From assembly GCA_036502005.1 (NCBI GenBank), contig DASXZH010000065.1, forward strand, positions 1 through 31,561: a DNA stretch of 31,561 nucleotides. Direction: 5' to 3'. A program made the translations under genes and the position numbers. The stretch comes from DASXZH01 sp036502005 (GTDB taxonomy: Bacteria; Armatimonadota; Fimbriimonadia; Fimbriimonadales; Fimbriimonadaceae). Below the pieces are notes generated by a model, which did no database searches, had not been told where the DNA came from, and worked only from the letters and a program-made list of their open reading frames with translations. Below, in pieces: positions 24,032 to 31,442 of the stretch; position 1 is the stretch's first letter, and the number at the start of each line of letters is the position of its first letter.

Positions 24032-25534
24032 ATGATAGAACTAGAAAACGCGAAGAAATCGCCTTCGGCGTCGTTGGTACCCAACTTCATCGGCGGCAAG
24101 TTTTCTGCAGCCGAAGGCTTCGAAACGGTACCCGTGCACAACCCCTCCACTGCTGAGATCATCGCCCTCACGCCGCTTTGCGGCGAAAAGGAAGTTGATG
24201 AGGCAGTCAAAGCCGCGGAAAAGGCTTTTAGAAGTTGGAGCCGAACTCCGCCCATGGCCCGTTGCAGCATCCTCTTCAGGTTTCGCCAATTGATGGACGA
24301 ACATTTTGAAGAACTCGCGGACTTGGTTACGCGTGAGAATGGCAAAACCAAGGAAGAGGCGCGCGGCGATGTCCGGCGTGGAATCGAAGTTATCGAGTTT
24401 GCTTGCGGCATCCCACACATGCTTAAAGGCGAGGCCCTCCCCCAAGTTTCAGATGGTCTCGACGGCATCACGACGCGCGAGCCGATCGGCGTCTGCGCGG
24501 GAATTACGCCCTACAACTTTCCTGCCATGGTCCCGCTGTGGATGTATCCACTCGCCATCGGATGTGGGAACACGTTCATTCTTAAACCCAGCGAGAAGGT
24601 GCCGTTAAGCGTCGTTCGCCAGGCCGAGCTGCTTCAACAGGCGGGCTTGCCCGATGGGGTTTTCAACATCGTCCAGGGTGGCCGCGATGTGGTGGATGCG
24701 CTTTTAACTCATCCCGAAATCGCCGCCGTTTCCTTTGTTGGCTCAACGGCCGTCGCCCACCATGTTTATAGCCTTGGCTGTGCAAAAGGCAAACGGGTTC
24801 AGGCGGCAGGCGGCGCCAAGAATGTTTTAGTAGTTATGCCCGATGCCGACCCTGATAGCACCCTCAAAGCGGTCATCGGCGCGGCTTTTGGTTGCGCAGG
24901 GCAGCGATGCATGGCTGGTTCCCTGCTGCTCCCGGTTGGCGATGATCCCGCCTTCAGAACGCGCTTGGTTGAAGCCATTGAGAACTTGGTCGTTGATGAT
25001 ACAACCAAGAACGAGCATGCCGGTATGGGTCCCCTCATCGACCAGATCGCCCAAGAGCGAGTCGGCGGCTGGATCGCCCGGGCAGAAAAGGATGAAGCCA
25101 AAATCGCCCGCGACGGCCGAGGCCGAACTCCGGCCAAAGGCTTTTTTGTGGGTCCAACTCTTATCGAGAGCGTCCGTCCCGGCATGGCCATCTTCGATGA
25201 AGAGGTCTTTGGGCCAGTTTTGTCCATGTCTCAGCCTAAAGACTTAGATGAAGCTATTCAGCTTGCTTATAAGAGTGGATATGGCAACGGAGCGTCGATC
25301 TTCACCACCAGCGGTTCATCTGCGCGGCATTTCGCCCGGGAGATCCCTTGCGGCATGGTTGGTATCAACGTGGGAGTGCCTGCACCTATGGCGCTGTTCG
25401 CGTTCTCCGGTTGGCGGAATTCGTTTTATGGGGACTTGCACGTGCAGGGCACTGAAGGTGTGCTTTTCTATACGCGGCAAAAAGCCGTCCTCTCGCGCTG
25501 GGATTCCAAGGGCGAGAGGAAGTTGGGCTGGTAA
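24032..25534 (+). CDS. mmsA: CoA-acylating malonate/methylmalonate-semialdehyde dehydrogenase
   Basis: Oxidises malonate semialdehyde to acetyl-CoA (or methylmalonate semialdehyde to propionyl-CoA) with NAD+ and CoA, the last step of beta-alanine use. The 500-residue aldehyde dehydrogenase has TPYNFPAMVPLWM at about 159-171, FILKPSEKVP, FVGSTAVAHHVYS, and the catalytic Cys293 in GCAGQRCMA. The general-base Glu of ordinary aldehyde dehydrogenases is replaced in AAGGAKNVLVVMPDAD, which is the mark of the CoA-acylating MmsA class. It starts 5 bases after the aminotransferase stop, so the two are one operon. Confidence 0.93.
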   Translation: MIELENAKKSPSASLVPNFIGGKFSAAEGFETVPVHNPSTAEIIALTPLCGEKEVDEAVKAAEKAFRSWSRTPPMARCSILFRFRQLMDEHFEELADLVTRENGKTKEEARGDVRRGIEVIEFACGIPHMLKGEALPQVSDGLDGITTREPIGVCAGITPYNFPAMVPLWMYPLAIGCGNTFILKPSEKVPLSVVRQAELLQQAGLPDGVFNIVQGGRDVVDALLTHPEIAAVSFVGSTAVAHHVYSLGCAKGKRVQAAGGAKNVLVVMPDADPDSTLKAVIGAAFGCAGQRCMAGSLLLPVGDDPAFRTRLVEAIENLVVDDTTKNEHAGMGPLIDQIAQERVGGWIARAEKDEAKIARDGRGRTPAKGFFVGPTLIESVRPGMAIFDEEVFGPVLSMSQPKDLDEAIQLAYKSGYGNGASIFTTSGSSARHFAREIPCGMVGINVGVPAPMALFAFSGWRNSFYGDLHVQGTEGVLFYTRQKAVLSRWDSKGERKLGW

Positions 25535-25542
25535 GCGGTGAT

Positions 25543-25580
25543 GGGCTTTCGGCATTCGGCCTCTGGCCTTCGGGTTTTAG
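25543..25580. repeat. Family B intergenic repeat
   Basis: GGGCTTTCGGCATTCGGCCT then CTGGCCTTCGGGTTTTAG, immediately 3' of mmsA. Matches the reverse complement of the copy at 18901-18930. Confidence 0.65.
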
Positions 25581-25646
25581 GCAGCGGGTCCTAAGTGTCA
25601 ATCCCGAACCTGTTCAGTTACTCTTCGTATCCCCAAAATAGCAAAT

Positions 25647-25787
25647 TTGTCATGGCAATGGGCCGGGGGTGCCGCCGTAGGCGAGAAAGCGACGCGGCAA
25701 TCTACCTGGCTAACCACCGGCTGGCAATTCGGTGGTTAGTTCAGTAGGTAGCCATGCTCTCTCATTACGACCTGCCCGCAATGACAA
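25647..25787. repeat. 141-bp palindromic repeat element with TTGTCAT / ATGACAA ends
   Basis: The roughly 360-base gap after mmsA holds no gene but contains this element. Ends TTGTCAT (25647-25653) and ATGACAA (25781-25787) are inverted. The centre has perfect 10-bp arms CTAACCACCG (25710-25719) and CGGTGGTTAG (25730-25739), extended outward by CTACCT and AGGTAG. The segment GCGACGCGGCAATCT resembles the widespread bacterial GTCATTGCGAGCGAAGCGACGCGGCAATCT-style repeat (the match is from memory). Most likely a non-coding mobile palindromic repeat. Confidence 0.65.
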
Positions 25788-25892
25788 GCTTTGTCCTAAC
25801 CGACGCACCTAATCGTTTTCGAGCTCCCAAGGCTAGGGCTTGCGACTATCGACTATGACCATCCCCAATCGACATTCGAGAGTCGCGAATTC

Positions 25893-26453
25893 CTAAACCG
25901 CTGGCAACAGCAACACAGGCGAGCCATATTGAAATCTTACGCTGCCATCTCCCATCAAGCCGGTTATGGTGGCCGAAGCACTCAGCGGACTAACCGGCAT
26001 GTTGTTATCCTGAACAGCGGGAACTAGGCGCGCAGTGAAATCGCTAAAAGCTGTGTTTAAGACTACTGACTGATTGGTGGCGACATTTGTGATCGTCATT
26101 TTGTAGCCAGCCGCACCGGTGGCGGGTTGCGTGATGGTGACCATAAACCTGGCATTGGTCCGAGGCGGAGCACCAACAGTATTTATTTGAAGCTCTTTGA
26201 CCGTGTCTTGATTAAATATCTCTAGCACAAAGGGCGAGCCTGTTCGGACGGCCGGAAGTAGAAGTCCAATTAGCGTCTGCGTGCTTCCGCCCGTAGTTAT
26301 TCCCTGAATCGGCCCAAAGTTGTAGGTCATAGCTGGCTGCACGCTTTGTGCGGAAGCTCTACGTACCAAGCCAATAGCTGTTGCTATGCAAGCAACAAGT
26401 ACAAGGGAAAGTGCTGCAACCGTTGTTCGGCCGCGTTTTGATTTGATGTTCAT
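25893..26453 (-). CDS. Secreted beta-rich protein of unknown function
   Basis: A 186-residue product with an N-terminal basic and hydrophobic export signal (KSKRGRTTVAALSLVLVACI, cleavage probably near ASA/Q at about 36). The mature part is rich in Thr, Val, Gly and Asn with alternating hydrophobic residues, as in beta-sandwich or surface proteins (MTYNFGPIQGITTGG, FVLEIFNQDTVKELQIN). It shows no catalytic motif and no family I recognise. A strong AAGGAG ribosome binding site and a candidate promoter precede it. It stands alone between repeat-rich gaps. Confidence 0.75.
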   Translation of the reverse strand: MNIKSKRGRTTVAALSLVLVACIATAIGLVRRASAQSVQPAMTYNFGPIQGITTGGSTQTLIGLLLPAVRTGSPFVLEIFNQDTVKELQINTVGAPPRTNARFMVTITQPATGAAGYKMTITNVATNQSVVLNTAFSDFTARLVPAVQDNNMPVSPLSASATITGLMGDGSVRFQYGSPVLLLPAV

Positions 26454-26492
26454 TGAGAAGCTCCTTTTTACGCCCTCATCTAGCTACGCCAG

Positions 26493-26521
26493 ATAGTATT
26501 AGTATAAATCGAATCTTGCAA
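26493..26521 (-). promoter_or_regulatory. Candidate sigma-70-type promoter of the secreted protein gene
   Basis: On the minus strand TTGCAA (26516-26521) and TACTAT (26493-26498) are separated by 17 bases. This would place the transcript start near 26486, with a short leader containing the AAGGAG site before the ATG at 26453. A second -10-like TATACT overlaps at 26501-26506. Confidence 0.4.
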
Positions 26522-26634
26522 TAGTGCGATAGCTGAGCGCAATTGTAACGCTTTATTCCCTTGCTTGTCACACCACAGCCCCTACGTGCGCGGGTAGTCA
26601 ACAAAATGGGGGCTCCAACAAACTTGCGGTCCGC

Positions 26635-26668
26635 AATCGAAAATCGACATTTAAAAATCCAAAATTCC
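26635..26668. repeat. AATCGAAAATCGACATT-type simple repeat
   Basis: Short A-rich motif with AATCGAAAATCG and AAAAATCCAAAATTCC, at the 3' end of the Doc-like gene. The same unit appears in the 5' end of the membrane protein gene at 29352-29384. Confidence 0.45.
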
Positions 26669-27051
26669 TACAGTGCCCGCACTCTTAGGCTTTGCATTAG
26701 CCGATCTTTCGTTGATATCTGCCTAGAAGCCATGCGGCTTACCAAGTCTTCGAGCTGCCTCTCGTCGAGATCGATCTGGAATCCATTCATCTCTAGAAAA
26801 ATCTCGCAGACGACCAAACCTGTGCGGGCGTTTCCTTCCAGAAACGGCCGATTAAGGGCAAGGGAGAGCCAATAAGTAGCCGCCTGCGAGCGCAAGCTCT
26901 TGTTGATCAGTTCCCCGAAACGGGATTCTTGAGGGGCCAGGGCGGCGCTTTCTAAAAGCCCGTAATCTCGAACTCGCGGGTCGCCGCCATACCGCCCAAC
27001 CACCGCTCGGTGGATTTCCACTATTTGATCGGGGCTAAGAAACAGAGGCAT
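26668..27051 (-). CDS. Doc-like death-on-curing/Fic family protein with degenerate catalytic motif
   Basis: A 127-residue Fic-fold protein of the Doc type: LSPDQIVEIHRAVVGRYGG at about 5-23, VRDYGLLESAALAPQ at about 27-41, and the Fic core ALNRPFLEGNARTGLV at 65-80. In active Fic/Doc proteins this core reads HPFxxGNKR; here the catalytic His is Arg68 and the Lys is Ala75, so classical AMPylation or phosphorylation is doubtful. AAGGA five bases before the ATG is a good ribosome binding site. A small ORF ends 12 bases upstream, where an antitoxin would lie. May be a decayed toxin, a domesticated regulator, or an active variant. Confidence 0.8.
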   Translation of the reverse strand: MPLFLSPDQIVEIHRAVVGRYGGDPRVRDYGLLESAALAPQESRFGELINKSLRSQAATYWLSLALNRPFLEGNARTGLVVCEIFLEMNGFQIDLDERQLEDLVSRMASRQISTKDRLMQSLRVRAL

Positions 27052-27063
27052 GGCGGTCCTTGA

Positions 27064-27216
27064 TTATACGGAATGCCTACGTTCCCAGAAGGAGATATTG
27101 CCGGCAGAATCCAATTCGGCATAAGGCTCCCCCTTCGCCTGTGCGCTAAAGCAGAGGAGAGGCGGTCGGGGGGAGAGGTTTTTTGGGAGCCCTGGGAAAG
27201 CCACTAATTCCGCCAT
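27064..27216 (-). CDS. Small ORF in antitoxin position upstream of the Doc-like gene
   Basis: Fifty residues starting MAELVAFPGLPK and ending YAELDSAGNISFWERRHSV, with its stop 12 bases before the Doc-like ATG. The position and the last 20 residues look like a short antitoxin. The middle (SPRPPLLCFSAQAKGE) is encoded by CCTCTCCCC- and GAAGGGGGAG-type sequence resembling the intergenic repeats of this genome, so the gene may have been invaded by a repeat. The frame is open further to a TTG at 27255. Shine-Dalgarno is poor. It could be chance. Confidence 0.35.
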   Translation of the reverse strand: MAELVAFPGLPKNLSPRPPLLCFSAQAKGEPYAELDSAGNISFWERRHSV

Positions 27217-27288
27217 CAGGATCTCGAACGTTGACTCTGGGGATACTGAGTGCAATGAGTAGCAATAGGGACGCCGCTACTCTCGGAC

Positions 27289-27294
27289 TAGAAT
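27289..27294 (+). promoter_or_regulatory. Candidate -10 box, leaderless start
   Basis: TAGAAT (TANNNT type) ends 8 bases before the GTG at 27303; no Shine-Dalgarno is present. Same arrangement as at 16099, 21807 and 22727. Confidence 0.4.
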
Positions 27295-27302
27295 AGAACT
27301 AC

Positions 27303-29075
27303 GTGAAACGCATTATCCTTTTCCCGGCCGTCTTTATAATTGCCATCGCCTCCGCCCAGGCACCTAAACTCGACCTGCCGGCGCGCAGGGCCGACGCACC
27401 GACCGGCAGCGCCTTTGCAAAATCAATCGAGAACCTTCCCTTAGAAGAGCGCGAATCCCAAATTTACAAGCAGGTTCAAGAAGGAAACGTGCCAGACTTC
27501 GAGCGCCAATTCGTGCCCGTTGAAGTCACCGATGGCGTCCTTCATGGCCACATTTACGTGGCCCCGGATTATCTCGCCGTTGGCACAAATGAAGACTACT
27601 TCTTCGTCCCAATGACGCCCTATACCGCTCAAAAGATCGCAGATCTCGTCCACTGCAGCCTCCCGACTCCCAAAATGGTTGACGATATCTATGCGGCCGC
27701 TACTGTAAAGCTTGACCCAAGTCCGATTCCGCCAACCCCAGCGATGACTAGTGTTCCAGAATTCGAAACACACAACCAAACCGTAAAGGATCAACGGGCC
27801 GCAGCCAAAGTCCCCCTGGGCGCCCTCACAGCCGGAGATAAAAAGGACATCGTCATTTGTGCGGGGCTTACACAATACACCCACAACGTGGCCATTTACG
27901 GCTGGCATTTGGCGGTCGGGAAGCCGATTCAGCCGCTCTATTTAAAGCACCTTTCTTCCTGGGCGGATTACAGCCATGGCGTTCGGTTGGTTTCCCGGAC
28001 CATCGAAGTCGAGGGCAAACCAGCCAAGCTGGACGACGTGCTTGCCGATCCGGCGAGCGCCCGTCTTTTGAGCTCAGAGGGTGTACTTACCCAGCCTCGT
28101 TATGTGTTCAAAGAGTTTCCTAAAGAGCTGCCTCCCCCGATAAGAGTTCCGAAGGACGAAAAACTGGAGTGGCTCAAAACAGTCCCTGGTGTTCGGATCC
28201 TTATCGATGAACCGGCTGTTCTAAAGCAAAACGTGTTGCTTGTCCTCTACGCCCTGCCAAACGGCAACACCATCGAGGAAACCTTCGGCAGGAAGCTCTT
28301 GCCTCAACCGGTTACTGCTTCCAAGCAGTCAAACACCCCGGGCTGGAGATTTGATATTCAGCACATTGGCGCGCAAACAAGGTTCCTTCGGCAGGAACTT
28401 TCGGCAAGTGGTTCAGATCCACAATCCTCTTCGAGCCTGGTCGTCGCCTACCTGGAAAATGAGAAACACAGTTGGCCGACATTTCTTAAGACCCAGAACC
28501 AGGAGCTGCCAATCACAGTCGTAAGCGCCCTAATCGATCATTTCAAAGGAAGCAACGTTAAGGTAGTTTTAGATTCCCACAGCGGCGGCGGCGCGTTCGT
28601 TTTCGCCTATATCAGGCAAGTTCCGGAGATTCCCGCTAACATAGAAAGGATCGCCTTCTTGGACTCGGAATACAACTACGAAACCAGCGAACACTTTGCC
28701 AAATTCACGGCTTGGCTGCAAGATAAGAACCACAGCCTGTGCCTGATCGCCTACGACGACGCTTCGGCGCTTTACCAAGGAAAACCTTTTGTTACAGCCC
28801 AAGGCGGCACTTGGGGCCGTACCCATCTCATGCTTCAGGATCTGGGCCAAACCTTTAATATAAAGCGAACGAACACAACCGACCCCGAAAGATACGCGAG
28901 CGACAACGGCCAAATCGTGATCTGGTTAAAGGAGAATCCCAACCATGAGATATTTCACACGGTCCAGGTTGAGAGAAATGGCTTCATCGAGAGCATTCTC
29001 TCGGGCACCCCGCTAGCGGGAAAAGACTACGTCTATTTCGGTGATAGGGCTTATTCCAGTCTCATCGGAGACTAA
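27303..29075 (+). CDS. Large secreted two-part protein with esterase-like Ser motif
   Basis: A 590-residue product with a signal peptide (MKRIILFPAVFIIAIASAQA). The first part (about 60-290) carries GHIYVAPDYLAVGTNEDYFFVP and then YGWHLAVGKPIQPLYLKHLSSW with WADYSHGVRL (His202, His225). These clustered conserved-looking Trp, His and Asp residues suggest a hydrolase-like or cell-wall domain I cannot name. The second part (about 300-590) has an alpha/beta-hydrolase appearance: VLLVLYALPNGNTIEE, then VVLDSHSGGGAFVFAY with Ser427 in the place of a nucleophile, then IAFLDSEYNYE and a closing beta segment. The nucleophile motif HSGGG is close to the GxSxG elbow but lacks the first Gly. GTG start, probably leaderless. 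Function unknown; extracellular hydrolase is the best guess. Confidence 0.75.
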   Translation: MKRIILFPAVFIIAIASAQAPKLDLPARRADAPTGSAFAKSIENLPLEERESQIYKQVQEGNVPDFERQFVPVEVTDGVLHGHIYVAPDYLAVGTNEDYFFVPMTPYTAQKIADLVHCSLPTPKMVDDIYAAATVKLDPSPIPPTPAMTSVPEFETHNQTVKDQRAAAKVPLGALTAGDKKDIVICAGLTQYTHNVAIYGWHLAVGKPIQPLYLKHLSSWADYSHGVRLVSRTIEVEGKPAKLDDVLADPASARLLSSEGVLTQPRYVFKEFPKELPPPIRVPKDEKLEWLKTVPGVRILIDEPAVLKQNVLLVLYALPNGNTIEETFGRKLLPQPVTASKQSNTPGWRFDIQHIGAQTRFLRQELSASGSDPQSSSSLVVAYLENEKHSWPTFLKTQNQELPITVVSALIDHFKGSNVKVVLDSHSGGGAFVFAYIRQVPEIPANIERIAFLDSEYNYETSEHFAKFTAWLQDKNHSLCLIAYDDASALYQGKPFVTAQGGTWGRTHLMLQDLGQTFNIKRTNTTDPERYASDNGQIVIWLKENPNHEIFHTVQVERNGFIESILSGTPLAGKDYVYFGDRAYSSLIGD

Positions 29076-29077
29076 AA

Positions 29078-29281
29078 CTAATAACCCATAAGTTCCCATT
29101 CCTCTGTCGGGAGATCGTTGAAATAGCCTCCCCGGATGCCGTACTCAACAACACCTGCTAACATGAGTGTTTGATTGTACATGCTCTTGCCTGGGTGCCG
29201 GGAGACACATCGAATGAACAAAGGAAGTGCGTGGTAGTGGACGATGATGAACGAAAAACTTAGGCCTTTAGAGTCCGCCAA
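29078..29281 (-). CDS. Questionable short ORF between two plus-strand genes
   Basis: A 67-residue frame starting at TTG, ending GIRGGYFNDLPTEEWELMGY three bases after the preceding plus-strand stop. The C-terminal part has protein-like composition, but there is no Shine-Dalgarno, no ATG near the start and no family I recognise. It may be a gene remnant or chance. I list it because nothing else explains these 200 bases. Confidence 0.2.
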   Translation of the reverse strand: MADSKGLSFSFIIVHYHALPLFIRCVSRHPGKSMYNQTLMLAGVVEYGIRGGYFNDLPTEEWELMGY

Positions 29282-29334
29282 AATCCGTCAAAATCGAAGG
29301 CTTTGATCTATCCCGTAACGACTACCGCGCCACC

Positions 29335-31314
29335 ATGAATTTCCGCTCCCTAATCGAAAAGCAAAAATCGAAAATCGAAAATTTGGGCGTTTTCCTCGGT
29401 TACATCGCGATAACCTTCCTCTGCTACGGCTCAACACTCAACGGCGGTTTTTTGGTCGACGATTGGTGGTGGGCAGCTACCGCCAAAGCTGGCGGCTTTC
29501 CTCTCTTCGGCGATCAAAGAATTTTCTTCCGGCCACTCTCTTCCGGCCTCTTTGTTGGCTTTTGGCACATGTTCGGGGCGAGCACCCTTGGCTACCATGT
29601 CGTTACACTTAGCTTTTTTGTTCTAACCGCTTGGGTGATAAGGCAGATTTGGCGCACAGTTACAAATAACAAGCAGCCTTGGGCGGCGACCTTGGCAGGT
29701 GCCCTTTTCCTCCTATGGCCAAGCCACAGCGAAGCCGTTGGTTGGATCGCGGCCTTCTCCGATCTCCTCATCGTCCTTCTTGGCGCGCTCAGTTTATGGA
29801 CCTACCTTCTCTATTTGCGCCGAGCAAGAGCCCGATTTGCAGTGGCAACGGTCTGCCTTCTAATTCTGGCTTTACTAACCAAAGAGCCAGCGGTAACTTT
29901 GCCGCTCATCGTTTTTCTGCTGGGCCAAACCCTTACCCCGGGTATTAGAGCGAGAAAAAAACAAACTTACATTGCCTTCGGCTGCATGGCGGGCCTAACT
30001 CTCGCCTACATTTTGGGCCGGCAAGCCTTCCTAGGAGGTGCAGTCGGCGGATACAACGGCTACCGACTCTCCGATGTCATGGCCGCGCTTAGAGGCTGGA
30101 AATTAACCGTAAATCTTTGCAACCTGTACTTCCCTGTCGGAAAGTTCGTGGCCATAAACCAGACCCCTTTCATGGCCGAGATCCTCTGTCACATCTTCAT
30201 TTTCGCCACTGGTGCGGCGCTCCTTCGCACTTATCCGCGCACCACGGGCGTTAGTCCAAACCAGAAGAGGCTAGTAGCTCTAATTCTCTTCGCGGGCGTC
30301 ATGTGGGCTCTCGAATTAACGGAACCGGCACTCATTGGCATCTGGGACTTTCTTTCGCAGAACCGAGCGTTTCTTATCCTTTCGCCAGTCCTCCTCGGTT
30401 TGTTCGGCTACCTGGTGGTGAAGGTAGGAAAACGCTGGTGGACCGACCTAATCCCCTTCCTAACGGAACGGAAGCTTAGCCTCTATTGGATTCCGGCCTC
30501 GATCGTGATTTTTCTCATCGACCTCCATTTTAGTGTTGTTAAAAACTTAGATTTGTGGATAAAGATCGCGGCTTTTGGCGTGTATTTCTATTCGATCTTT
30601 ATAACGCGTCCCCAATCGTCTCAAGCCGATTCGCCAAGGGAGAATGCTATTCTCAGAAGGCTCGCCTTCGCGATGTTTTTCGTTTCGCTTATCGCTCTAC
30701 TGCCGGGGATCGCACTACCCATCAGCATTGATGGTGAACAAGGAAGGTTCTCTTATCTTGCAACTTTATTTTCCGTGATAAGCCTCGCCGCCGCTTACGC
30801 AGTGATTCTAAAGGCAATGGACGTCCGCCGAATAACGGCCGGCATTGTCGCTGCCATCCTTTTCTTCGCTGCCCAACATAATGCATCGGAATGGGGTCTG
30901 GCGGGATCGGTCTCAAGGCAAACAATGGCCCTTGTAAAGTCACTTCTGCCGGCAAGAAGAATCTACGTTGTGGCTGCTCCCGATACAATCGGAGCCGCCC
31001 TGTTATTCAGAGGTGGCATCGAGCAGATTCCCTTTGTGGCCGTAGGGGATAAGACCACCAAGATGGAGTTGGATCTTGAATTCATAAACCTGCTGCCATC
31101 GGATCAGGTTGAGTGCCGGCTATTCTCGCCCACCGTGGCCGGAGTTCACGTCACCGCCTCCGGAGAAAGCAGACTAGAAAGGCTTAGGTTCACCTACGAT
31201 AACAAGGATAAGGTTTTCGACAACCCAAATGACTACACGCTGACATTCGCTGACTTTAAGCCGACAGACCACGCGATCTACATTGATGCAAATGGCCCCC
31301 ACCTTTTGGAGTAA
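29335..31314 (+). CDS. Polytopic membrane protein, GT-C glycosyltransferase-like
   Basis: A 659-residue integral membrane protein with about 11-13 hydrophobic helices up to residue 530 and a soluble C-terminal domain of about 130 residues. The first loop after helix 1 has GGFLVDDWWW with adjacent acidic residues followed by FFRPLSS, the layout of GT-C enzymes that use lipid-linked sugar donors. WPSHSEAVGWIAAFSDLL and LTKEPAVTLPLIVFL resemble the TMTC/PMT-like group. A late loop, GEQGRFSYLATLF, is also typical. The first 16 residues are encoded by an AATCGAAAATCG repeat, so the true start could be the TTG at 29383 (LGVFLGY). Likely protein or surface-polymer glycosylation; substrate unknown. 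Confidence 0.7.
   Translation: MNFRSLIEKQKSKIENLGVFLGYIAITFLCYGSTLNGGFLVDDWWWAATAKAGGFPLFGDQRIFFRPLSSGLFVGFWHMFGASTLGYHVVTLSFFVLTAWVIRQIWRTVTNNKQPWAATLAGALFLLWPSHSEAVGWIAAFSDLLIVLLGALSLWTYLLYLRRARARFAVATVCLLILALLTKEPAVTLPLIVFLLGQTLTPGIRARKKQTYIAFGCMAGLTLAYILGRQAFLGGAVGGYNGYRLSDVMAALRGWKLTVNLCNLYFPVGKFVAINQTPFMAEILCHIFIFATGAALLRTYPRTTGVSPNQKRLVALILFAGVMWALELTEPALIGIWDFLSQNRAFLILSPVLLGLFGYLVVKVGKRWWTDLIPFLTERKLSLYWIPASIVIFLIDLHFSVVKNLDLWIKIAAFGVYFYSIFITRPQSSQADSPRENAILRRLAFAMFFVSLIALLPGIALPISIDGEQGRFSYLATLFSVISLAAAYAVILKAMDVRRITAGIVAAILFFAAQHNASEWGLAGSVSRQTMALVKSLLPARRIYVVAAPDTIGAALLFRGGIEQIPFVAVGDKTTKMELDLEFINLLPSDQVECRLFSPTVAGVHVTASGESRLERLRFTYDNKDKVFDNPNDYTLTFADFKPTDHAIYIDANGPHLLE
29352..29384. 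repeat. AATCGAAAATCG simple repeat within the 5' end of the membrane protein gene
   Basis: Units of AATCGAAA recur three times here and again at 26635-26668. It encodes the IEKQKSKIEN stretch if the ATG at 29335 is used. Confidence 0.5.
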
Positions 31315-31318
31315 AGAA

Positions 31319-31350
31319 CCCCCTCCCCTGCTCCCTGGGAGGGGAGGGGG
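31319..31350 (+). terminator. GC-rich hairpin just after the membrane protein gene
   Basis: Arms CCCCCTCCCC (31319-31328) and GGGGAGGGGG (31341-31350) pair perfectly, with an inner TCCC/GGGA extension. It starts 5 bases after the stop codon. No T-run follows, so it may be a repeat that also slows transcription. Confidence 0.5.
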
Positions 31351-31442
31351 CAGGGGGACATAGGCATCAATTTAAGGTTTATTTCCGAGCAGTAGGCTCG
31401 CGCCTCACCCGGTTCGCGGACTCACCGACCTCTCCTTCCGGG

